From Flammula alnicola (taxonomy: Eukaryota; Basidiomycota; Agaricomycetes; Agaricales; Strophariaceae), in assembly GCA_015499995.1 (NCBI GenBank), contig JADNRV010000723.1, positions 1 through 15,743 of the forward strand: DNA of 15,743 nucleotides, given 5' to 3'. How positions within the stretch are numbered: the first letter of the stretch is position 1; each line of letters begins with the position of its first letter. The translations under genes were made by a program, and so were the position numbers. Below the pieces are notes generated by a model. It did not search any database. It saw only the letters and a program-made list of their open reading frames with translations, and was not told where the DNA came from. Of this stretch, positions 9,080 to 15,743 are shown one piece after another.

Positions 9080-9230
9080 GGCCTTTAAATAAATAAATAA
9101 TAAATATGTAATAAATAATCAAATTGTCATTTGTTAGCCTGGATTCTGCCTTAATCAACCAGAATAACCCTAAAACAATTAAATAATATTGGTTGTGGGC
9201 TATTTGTGATAAAATCTGCAGGTTCCTGGT

Positions 9231-9502
9231 GGATTCGGGCTGGATTCTGTGGAGTCCGGCTGGACTCTGGTGGGAAATTACTACATTGCTCTTTCAGTAT
9301 GTCAATCCGGAGTAGTCTGGGTGGTCCAGATAGTCCATCTGGAGTTCTGCTGGACTCCGGCTGGACTCCGGGTGGATTTAGAACAATAATTTGGCTGTGC
9401 TGCCACCAAAAAAAAAACTGACTGGACTCCAGATGGACTCTGGGAATCTGGCCGGACTCCACCGGACTCCACCAGGAATATGTGGGGCAGGGTAAAGACC
9501 TC
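9231..9502 (+). repeat. GGANTCC phased array 1 with shared 27-nt end (partial transposon right half)
   Basis: Degenerate GGANTC/GGACTCC motifs recur at 10-11 bp, for example GGACTCCGGCT repeated with GGACTCCGGGT near 9353-9375, and five near 9424-9474. The array is interrupted by unrelated sequence at 9271-9310. It closes with the family end at 9475-9501 (GGAATATGTGGGGCAG then GGTAAAGACCT). An AT-rich belt precedes it at 9085-9125. I read it as the right half of a relative of the 11400-13327 element; the left half is not in the window. Confidence 0.7.
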
Positions 9503-9640
9503 AGAATCTCCTTAAATTTCTGAATCTGATGGTACTCTGCTTGACCTTGAATCTTGTGACTAATGTCACAAAATAGATAGATATATTACAAAAAAAGAGG
9601 TACATAGGGCGCTTTTTTTGGTTGATAAAACAAGGTTCTC

Positions 9641-9718
9641 TTGTGTAGTGGTTAAATGGTTTGTTCTGACAGCTTATTGGTAGCTCTGGGTTCAATTACT
9701 GTTGAATGCAAACTTTTT
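9641..9718 (+). ncRNA. tRNA-like Pol III promoter unit 2
   Basis: TTGTGTAGTGGT (9641-9652) fits the A box at about 9 of 12 positions. GGTTCAATTAC (9689-9699) resembles the B box, with a 48-bp spacing. A T5 run at 9714-9718 could end Pol III transcription. It has the same position as unit 1 relative to a downstream GGANTCC array, so both may be heads of SINE-like repeats, or tRNA-like parts of the same transposon family. Confidence 0.45.
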
Positions 9719-9781
9719 GGTGATATTTTTTTCTGAGTTGTCTAAGTCCACCAGTTAAAGTTGCGTCATTTGTGGACATAT

Positions 9782-10037
9782 GGAGTCCATCCGGAGTTTA
9801 TATGGAGTCCATGTAGATTCCACAGACTCTATGTAGACTCCACCAGACTCTATGTGGACTCCACCAGACTCTATGTGGAGTCCAGGTGGAGTCCATACGG
9901 ACTCTACTTCTTCATAGTGGAGTCGTACATTTTTTTCTAATTCCATATGGAGTCCATCTGGAGTCCATCTGAACTCCACCAATTTTATGCAGAGTCCGTG
10001 GATTCCACCAGGAATAGGTGGAGGAGGGTAAAGTACT
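9782..10037 (+). repeat. GGANTCC phased array 2 with shared 27-nt end
   Basis: GGAGTCCATCC, GGAGTTTATAT and GGAGTCCATGT (11-bp steps) lead into a 21-bp tandem repeat, CCACCAGACTCTATGTGGACT and close variants, three times between about 9820 and 9890. More GGAGTCC motifs follow, and the end motif occupies 10011-10037 (GGAATAGGTGGAGGAG then GGTAAAGTACT). Aligned without gaps to the end at 9475-9501 it matches at 22 of 27 positions. Confidence 0.7.
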
Positions 10038-10970
10038 GGCCCAACTGATGGCGCCATGGACATAATCTCAATCTCAACCTCCGCCATGAAAACCTGTTGA
10101 TGCTGTTACTCCTATGCCTCTGCCATTTTTTGCTGGCTGTGTCTCTTGCTGACGCCCTTGTTAGCTGAGCTCGGCATCAACATGTTAAGAGCCCCACTGC
10201 ATCCTCTTGGTGTTGAAATTCAAGCAAAGTAAATTATTTAGCTGTGACTGGTTAGATTAACTGGATGTTTATAATGTCAAAACACCTTGTTGATGTAGTG
10301 GTAGTTAGTGTTGTAGTTTGTGAGTTAGTAAGGTAGTGTCAATAGTAATAAGGCAATAGCATAGCAATCATAAGTTATTAGCATCTATCTAGGTAAGAAA
10401 AGCAGTCTGAAGTATGAGTAATAGTAAGTAATAGTAATATGGGCATTGATTAGGAAGGATGTACAGTTATTTTTTCCAGCTCCACTTAATGTATCTTGTA
10501 AGGCTGCAGCCTTATGATGGTGGTTCAGATTATAAGGCTCTGATCATGATTAGCAACTAACTGACCTCTTGATAAGGTCAGATTGGTCTGATTTTGATTG
10601 TAACAATTATAAGGCACTTTGGAGATTTCTGACATATGTCAGGTAGTGCTTGAAAGTCTGGTCTGGTCCAGTCTTTTGACCCCAGAGCCTTGGACTGAGA
10701 CCAAGACTGGTTTACTGCAGTTAAAAGACTGCAAAGACCACACAAAACTGATGAAGACCAGTCTCAGTTGGTCTTTTGTAGTGTTGTACCAGGCTCAGCC
10801 TAGAAGCCATAGACTGTCAAAGCCAGGCCACAGTAAGCTGAGCTTTTCAAGGCCATGGTTACAGCTCTGCAGAGCCCAAGGGTTGGGCTTTGATATCAAG
10901 AAGCTGTGAGCTTGGGCTTGGGCCATGGCTTTGGCCCTAGGGTAGCTGATTAAATTTCAAATAGTATTTC
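10038..10970. other. Gene-free stretch
   Basis: No recognisable gene. The first part (10200-10450) is AT-rich with low-complexity GTAGT/GTAAT sequence. From 10640 to 10930 there are scattered GACC/GGTC inverted words (for example AAAGACCA and TGGTCTTT around 10735-10785) and a perfect 7-bp hairpin, AGCCCAA-GGG-TTGGGCT, at 10873-10889. Nothing here looks conserved as protein. Confidence 0.5.
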
Positions 10971-11097
10971 TGCAACTGTATAGTTGCTATATGCAACTGT
11001 ATAGTTGCTATATGCAACTGTATAGTTGCTATATGCAACTGTATAGTTGCTATATGCAACTGTATAGTTGCTATATGCAACTGTATAGTTGCTATAT
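10971..11097. repeat. Six-copy 21-bp tandem repeat with internal dyads
   Basis: The unit GCAACTGTATAGTTGCTATAT starts at 10972, 10993, 11014, 11035, 11056 and 11077, almost without change. Each unit holds GCAACT and its complement AGTTGC, so the array is an alternating series of dyads with spacers GTAT and TATAT, one half-site about every 10.5 bp. The frames are open only because 21 is a multiple of three. Confidence 0.95.
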
Positions 11098-11149
11098 ACA
11101 GCAAGGGCATGGATCTCTAGATTAACGAACAGACATAAAGGCACACTAC

Positions 11150-11338
11150 AGGTCAGGTCATGTGACATTGCTGAAGGCACCAAGGATGTGGAGCAGTGGG
11201 TAAAAGCAGATGCCCATAGATGCACCAGTAGCAACACTGATCAAAGCTCGGATCAAAGGGATACCTAATTGGGAACATATACCATATCAGGTATGTCTGG
11301 CTACAGTAAGATTTCTGGGGTGCATAAACTCAACATAG
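11150..11338 (+). pseudogene. Short coding relic, family not recognised
   Basis: Two frames together read like protein: DIAEGTKDVEQWVKAD (from 11164), then after a one-base shift MPIDAPVATLIKARIKGIPN and WEHIPYQ (from 11210), with stop TAG at 11336-11338. Codon use and the pattern of charged, hydrophobic and Trp residues look natural. CAG followed by GTATGT at about 11290 could be a splice donor. It lies just outside the left target-site copy of the 11400-13327 element, so it may belong to an older element or to a host gene that was invaded. Confidence 0.35.
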
Positions 11339-11391
11339 TGAGATCCAGATGCAAGCTGAGGGTACTAGGGTACAGGGTATGAAGGATGAAG

Positions 11392-11399
11392 GGTTAGAA
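11392..11399. repeat. Left target-site duplication GGTTAGAA
   Basis: Identical to 13328-13335 at the other end of the element. Joining the flanks gives an empty site GGGTTAGAACCC, itself a near-perfect palindrome. Confidence 0.6.
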
Positions 11400-11423
11400 T
11401 GAGTACTTTTCACTCCCCCACTG

Positions 11424-11610
11424 ATTCCACGTGGAATGGAGAGAATCCACGTGGAATGGGAGGGAATCCACATGGAATGGGAGGGAATCCACATGGAATG
11501 AGAGGGAATCCACGTGGAATGGGAGGGAATCCACATAGAATGGAAGGAATCCACATGGAATGGAAGGAATCCATGTGGAATGATAAAATTCTGGTGGACT
11601 CTGGAGAGGA
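11424..11610. repeat. Left subterminal array, 20-21-bp unit with CACGTG/CACATG dyads
   Basis: About eight units of GAATCCACATGGAATGGGAGG and variants of 20-21 bp. Each carries AATCCAC and GTGGAAT, and the first is a perfect 14-bp palindrome ATTCCACGTGGAAT. On the minus strand it is the same GGANTCC motif as in arrays 1 and 2. All three minus frames are open only because of the 21-bp period. Confidence 0.9.
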
Positions 11611-11710
11611 ATTAAGGCACTTATATAGCAATGTACCATGTGAGGAGAAAATCAAATATATTTATTTCAAATATTAATTACATAGTGTACTACTAGGGGT
11701 GAAAACACAA

Positions 11711-11747
11711 GAAAATGAGCAGCAGGAATGCCCTGCCACTCATTTTC
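11711..11747. repeat. Imperfect hairpin just inside the left AT-rich belt
   Basis: GAAAATGAG (11711-11719) pairs with CTCATTTTC (11739-11747) and GCAGG with CCTGC, separated by a CA/CA mismatch, around a 5-nt loop AATGC. It marks the step from the AT-rich belt to the GC-rich core. Confidence 0.7.
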
Positions 11748-11749
11748 GA

Positions 11750-12970
11750 CATACCGGGTGCCTTCGCACACAGCCATCCCATGGCCACCGCCACTGCCAC
11801 GTCGTTGTCGCCACTGGCTTTGGCATTGGCAACATGGGGTGGCGCGGTCGACAGCCCTCACCGCACTCGTGCATCTACGGGGTTGTCGTCGCGTGGTCAC
11901 CTCCGTTGTCACCTCGTCGTCGTGTCTGTCTGTCCCCACCTCTGTCGTCACCTCGTCACATTGTCGTGTCAGTCGTTCGTCGCATCGTCATGTCAGTCGT
12001 TCATGCATCGTCGTTGCATCATTCTTCACATCATCGTTGCGTCGTTTGTTGCATCATCATTGCATCATTCATCACATCATCATTGCATCATCGTCGTCAT
12101 GTCAGTCGTCGTGTCGCGTCGCATCATTGTGGCTTCCGTTGTCATGGTGTCATGTCACCATCATTGTTGTGATGCCTACGCGACGTCAGAACGACGTGGG
12201 AGCACAGGGTCATGCTTCCGCGTCGTTGCTGTCGCAGTTGTTGCATGGCGGAAGTGGTTGTGGTGGGCGGACGGCCATCCGCTGGCCTCGACCTGCTCAG
12301 ACCTGTGGGCGGGAAGTTCAGGGTCAGCAGAAGAGAGGTAATGGGGGTGGACGTACAGGGTGTGGGTGGGCATTACGGCAGCCCCCGTTGTTGGCAGCTG
12401 TCGCTGCGCTCGTGCGCCAGCGGGTCGTTGTCATTGTCGGGTTCACAGTCGGGTCCATCAGCGTGGCTGTGATCACACCCCACATCGCTTCCGTGGTCTG
12501 GTCATAGTGGTGGTCTGGTCGACATTGTCGCTGCGTCTGTGGGCACTTCACATCACGGTAGTCGGGTGGCGGGTGGCGCTTTGTGTTGTGGGCGGTCAGG
12601 TGTGTGGGCAGTCAAGTGTGACATGGTCATCATTTCTCCACCCAGAGGCATGCCACATCTGTGAGGTATTGGCGTGGGGGTTAGTTGGTTGTCGTGGGGG
12701 TCGTCGTTCGCGATGCACCATATGGGCCTCCCATTTTCTGGGTCCCCCTTCATATCCAACGCCCTCCGCTGCACGTTTTCCTTCACATGCCATGTGTCGC
12801 CATCATCGTCATCATCGCTGTCGTCATCATCGTCGTCAGGGTTGTGTGTTGCCAGCGGGTGGTCCGCAGGGAGGGTGGTGGTGGTGGGGAATGGTGGGAT
12901 GGTGGTGGGAGGAAAGGAAGGTGATGACGTGGCAATGTTGCAGCCACGTCACACCGTGCGGCAATCAATT
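11750..12970. repeat. GC-rich low-complexity core with CAT/CGT triplet runs
   Basis: Between the AT belts the sequence is GC-rich, with long runs of degenerate triplets (TCG, CAT, CGT), clearest at 11885-12140 and again at 12795-12842. Several frames are open for 150-260 codons only because the triplets lack stops. Their products are monotonous Ser/His/Arg/Val without domain motifs, so I call no gene here. GC and triplet bias differ strongly from the AT-rich flanks. Confidence 0.65.
12872..12947 (+). repeat. G-rich dispersed repeat, copy B (partner at 8833-8913)
   Basis: GGGATGGTGGTGGGAGGA, AAGGAAGGTGATGACGTGG and CAATGTTGCAGCCAC follow the same order as copy A. About 30 bp further, ATTGCGG...CACTTG...TTCGAAAT (about 12967-13010) aligns loosely with the tRNA-like unit at 9018-9060, so the homology reaches into the head region. 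Confidence 0.7.
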
Positions 12971-13111
12971 GCGGTTTGCTGAAATCACGTGCACTTGCCG
13001 AATTCGAAATCCATCACAAACTAACCAAAATCATTGTATAATTAATGTAAAATTATTATTAATTACTTAATATATCAATTACACAATAAACATACTAAAC
13101 CATTGTACAGG

Positions 13112-13327
13112 TGACCGGATTCCATTTTCCATTCCATTTTCCGTTCCGTTCTGGCAAATTCCGGTGCCCATACTGGATTCCGGGCCAATCCGGTACCCAT
13201 TCCACAGGACTGACATCCGGTAATTTGGCTGGTCCCTCAGCCAAAACCCGTTCCACCGGAATCATCCAGAATCCATGTGGATTCCGCCAGATTCCACTAG
13301 GAATCCGTGGAGGACACATAAGAACTC
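13112..13327 (+). repeat. Right subterminal array and terminal 27-nt motif
   Basis: Repeated GGATTCC, ATTCCATTTTCC and GAATCC words fill 13112-13299, more degenerate than the left array, with the palindromic GAATCCATGTGGATTC near 13270. The end motif at 13300-13326 (GGAATCCGTGGAGGA...) aligns without gaps to that at 10011-10037, 19 of 27 identical. An AT-rich belt lies just before it (13017-13090). Confidence 0.7.
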
Positions 13328-13335
13328 GGTTAGAA
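13328..13335. repeat. Right target-site duplication GGTTAGAA
   Basis: Identical to 11392-11399; it directly follows the terminal AAGAACTC of the element. Confidence 0.6.
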
Positions 13336-14780
13336 CCCTAATCACGAGTATTATCATGGACAGCACAGGTGCAGTTTGCCTGAGTTCTATGCTCTGTTTT
13401 GTCGATAGCCAATGACAGGACAAGATATCAATGAAAATGAAAGGTTTAGAACCTAGATACCACATATTCAAGGAGGATTAAGTCTCAGGTGCTTAAGTTA
13501 GCTAAACTGAAGGTGATCTGAGCACCTGATTCATCCAAAAGTGCATAATAAAGTCAAGTGCATGGAAACTGTACTCCACAGCCTGCTGCTCATGCACAAA
13601 TGCTTATGAATTCCCTATATTCTTGTCATTGCATCAGTATCATAAAAGAGGCTCGGTTTGCCTCTGTTTCTCATGCTGTTGCAACCTTCCACGAAATGGA
13701 TATGAAGGTGATTAACAACCTTTTAGGTGATAGCATGGATTATCTGATGACTTTGTACCATGTCATGTAATTATTTATTTCTGTCACAAGATGGGTTTTT
13801 TGGCCACAGCGACACCATTGTCTATTTGACCCCGCCCCACTTGTTTCGGCAGTCACTCAGCAGTCACAATTTCTCACAAGCTTCCTTCAGGTAATGAAGT
13901 TTTTTACTACCGGTATTGATAGTAATTTTTCCTAACACATGTACTACTAAAACATCATCTGTAAATTTCATGCAAGGCTGTCATATGCAAAGGAGCATGC
14001 GAAGCACACGACCGCGCTAGTCTATGTAATAATATTTCATCCATGTAGTATAAAAGCAGCCCTGTAACACCATAGAATACAAGCAATTTATACAAGCACT
14101 TAAGATCTAATCTAAGTGTTTCCTCTAAAGGTACTAAGTTTAGCTTCAAAGAGAGAGTCTCAATATAATAAAAAACCAGTAAACATTATAAATGACCTGT
14201 CTAAGATAAAAGATCATGAGCCTAAGTGGTTCACCAAGTAAAGATAGGAGAGTTATAAGCCAAGGGACTAGTCTTTGGTGACTTTGTTCAAAACCACCTA
14301 TTGTCAAAGGACATCTGGAGACCTGGACTGTAGTGTCAGTGGACAAAAGCATCTATGTGCCTCTGGCCATTGTTAAGGGACTGTAGTGTCAGCAGATAAG
14401 AAGTCTGTGGACCTCTTTCCACAAGTATAGTTTTGAGACAAGTAAAGACAAGTTAAAGGGCATAGAGCCATCTTCTCAATTGGAGAACAAGTTGAGATGA
14501 GATTAGTTAAGCAGTTTGTGTGCATAGAGCACTAGTTTCAGAACACCAGTTACAAATTTACACAAGTCTATTGGACTTAAAATGACCCATTGACTATTAA
14601 ATGTGCCTAAGGCCTTGCCTGAGCTGTTACATAGTTAGACACCTTCTTTTATCGCAACCTATGATCAGGTATCAATACTATAAAACTATTATCCTTCCCT
14701 TGGATGAACTAAGTCAACTAAACATTGATTTGGGTGTTTGAGTATAGTAAAGTACCCCACACTAAGCATCTTTAATGCAC
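13336..14780. other. AT-rich stretch without a convincing gene
   Basis: Mostly AT-rich unique sequence. A 70-codon plus frame at 13558-13770 has a mildly natural C-terminal half (EARFASVSHAVATFHEMDMK) but no recognised family. A partial tandem duplication of about 53 bp starts with GGACTGTAGTGTCAG at 14325 and again at 14378. I see no RNA gene or promoter that I can support. Confidence 0.4.
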
Positions 14781-15743
14781 TCAAAGAGGGCACACTTGAG
14801 CTCTGTGAGAGTTAGAGCTGCAACCTGAGCAGATGTGCCATTCAGCATGGGACTTGGACATGCAGCCCTTCATTCTCTGCCAGTCGATGCAAAGCGAGTG
14901 GTGGTCTGCTCGCATTTGAAGATCCTGCCTGATGCATACACTGAATGTCAGGCCTGAGTTGTCCCACAGTGCAGAAGGGTTGCATTCCTGGATTTTGTGC
15001 TTGTGCCGGCCAAGGCAAACGGTGCAGGCAGCGAAGCCCGTGCTGCCTGCACCCTGAAAAAAATCCAGCTCATGCCTCCTGCATGGGGGGAAGGAGAACA
15101 GTGCCTGTTATGACCATGAGGGGAGGCAGACTGACAAGAATGGTGACTCTGTCTGCAAGGCGATGGAGAACAGCAAGAAGTGTGCCTTCTCACCAACTCA
15201 ATCTCATCCCGTAGCTTGTCAGTCAGGCTCTTGGCCTGAGATATGCATGTGCATGCATGAGGCAAGAGGCAATAGACAGAGGCACATGCAAAGAGAAAAT
15301 CCAATTATACCAAATTGAAGTAAAGGAAAAATGGAGACAGTCAGCAAGAGAAACAGAACATAAATGGAGACCGACTACATACTGTGAATTCATGCTCTGC
15401 AGTCTGTTTCTTGAAAAACTTGCCATAGAGTCTGTCCTTCACTCACAATACAGCTCCTCAGAGATCTTGGCAAGGCTGTATGACTCATCAGTGATGACAG
15501 TCATATGCCAAGTTTGCGTTGTTTGGATTGGTAGAGGAGTAGCGCATGCCACTCGATGGGGTCATCCGAGTAGTGAAAATGGTGCAGCTGAAGGTTGGAT
15601 CAAAAGCTGCAGAACATCTCCACCTGGTCCTTTTGCCATCTCTTCAGTTGCATGTGGTGGAGGAGACGAGTTGCTGCCTGCATGAACTCATCCCATGTTA
15701 GGTTGGCATCATCAATGACAGCACGAGAGCCTTTTGTTGCACC
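14781..15743 (-). pseudogene. Decayed retroelement ORF with Cys/His cluster, tentatively DIRS-like ORF1; 5' end outside window
   Basis: From the right edge the minus strand reads RAVIDDANLTWDEFMQAATR, then LLHHMQLKRWQKDQVEMF; an in-frame TGA at 15602-15600; then NLQLHHFHYSDDPIEWHALL and LYQSKQRKL in the same frame. After shifts come WHMTVITDESYSLAKISEEL and KDRLYGKFFKKQTAEHEFT (to about 15380). A possible intron (GTATGT ... CAG, about 15374 to 15230) is followed by AKSLTDKLRDEIEL. The last part, in one frame from about 15060 to TGA at 14783-14781, has CTVCLGRHKHKIQEC, LCIDWQRMKGCMSKSHAEWH and ICSGCSSNSHRAQVC, a dense zinc-binding pattern. From memory this layout (LTWEQ-like start, YQ...WH core, ICLGRH and CSGCG...H.AQ.C end) occurs in agaricomycete ORFs preceding DIRS-like RT. 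That link is recall, not proof. Not functional as it stands. Confidence 0.55.

Larger units (their letters stand above)
11400..13327. mobile_element. Non-autonomous DNA transposon, hAT-like by 8-bp TSD, with phased subterminal arrays
   Basis: The left end reads GAGTACTTTTCACTCCCCCA (from 11401); the right end, read on the minus strand, is GAGTTCTTATGTGTCCTCCA (from 13327). They are related inverted ends, and the last 27 nt of both match the family end seen at 9475-9501 and 10011-10037. The 8-mer GGTTAGAA lies at 11392-11399 and at 13328-13335, as a target-site duplication, with one extra T (11400) on the left. Inside, the order is mirror-symmetric: array, AT-rich belt, GC-rich core, AT-rich belt, array. 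There is no transposase. TSD length suggests hAT, but the terminal bases are not the usual hAT CAGGG type, so the superfamily is uncertain. Confidence 0.65.

Noticed and set aside
10619..10909. 96-aa plus-strand ORF
   Set aside because: No recognisable motif; the sequence is dominated by GACC/GGTC and GGCTTGGGC words.
10971..11097. CRISPR-like repeat array
   Set aside because: Units are contiguous without unique spacers, and the context is fungal.
10950..11237. Minus ORF with repeated AYSNYTV
   Set aside because: The heptads are the 21-bp DNA repeat read in frame; no start context or flanking homology.
11330..11677. Minus- and plus-strand ORFs with 7-aa repeats
   Set aside because: Product of the 20-21-bp tandem array; several frames are open at once, so coding is unlikely.
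11699..12507. Three overlapping plus-strand ORFs of 157-259 aa
   Set aside because: Open because CAT/CGT/TCG triplets contain no stops; products are low-complexity Ser/His/Arg/Val in every frame, without domains.
12360..13070. 236-aa plus-strand ORF
   Set aside because: Crosses the G-rich repeat and the AT belt edge; composition follows the DNA repeats, not a protein family.
11686..13945. Alternative transposon bounded by TGTACTACTA at 11686 and 13938, starting at TAGGGGTGAAAA
   Set aside because: The right side has no matching inverted end, and the 11400-13327 boundaries have both related ends and a direct repeat.

Overview
The window looks like a transposon-rich block from a filamentous basidiomycete, probably an agaricomycete. 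This rests on three things: a chromodomain Ty3/gypsy element of fungal type, decayed LINE-type ORF1 sequence with fungal wording, and a right-end ORF whose cysteine cluster resembles one I recall from agaricomycete retroelements. I found no intact host gene, rRNA or canonical tRNA. Almost all coding sequence is broken by frameshifts and stops, as expected in old heterochromatin.

Layout. 1-1680 (minus): ORF1 of a LINE-type retroelement, readable only by joining many frames, running off the left edge at the start of a zinc knuckle. 1794-2279 (minus): unrecognised ORF. 2353-8563 (minus): Ty3/gypsy chromovirus in the order LTR, primer-binding site, gag, protease, RT, RNase H, integrase, chromodomain, then an uncharacterised C-terminal piece. 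Only the 5' LTR (8078-8563) is present. Its 11-nt PBS is a perfect complement of the predicted first 11 nt of its own transcript, which points to Tf1-style self-priming rather than a tRNA primer. 8564-8672 (minus): an acidic coding-like scrap abutting the LTR.

8.8-10.04 kb: two right-hand repeat units, each with tRNA-like A/B boxes, an array of GGANTCC motifs spaced about one helical turn apart, and a shared 27-nt end. 10.04-10.97 kb is gene-poor. 10971-11097 is a six-copy 21-bp dyad array. 11150-11338 is a short coding relic.

11400-13327 is the most interesting object: a roughly 1.93-kb segment with related inverted ends, flanked by GGTTAGAA on both sides (8-bp target-site duplication, 1-nt offset), mirror-symmetric (end, GGANTCC array, AT-rich belt, GC/triplet-rich core, AT-rich belt, array, end). 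I read it as a non-autonomous DNA transposon, hAT-like by TSD length, whose subterminal arrays may be transposase-binding sites. The units ending at 9501 and 10037 carry the same end and look like right halves of relatives, the first perhaps split by the gypsy element.

13.34-14.78 kb holds little. 14781-15743 (minus) is a decayed ORF with a cysteine/histidine cluster, tentatively ORF1 of a tyrosine-recombinase (DIRS-like) retroelement, running off the right edge.

The genes do not form a pathway. The window is a nest of mobile elements, and the new-looking signals are the phased-array transposon family and the self-priming chromovirus.
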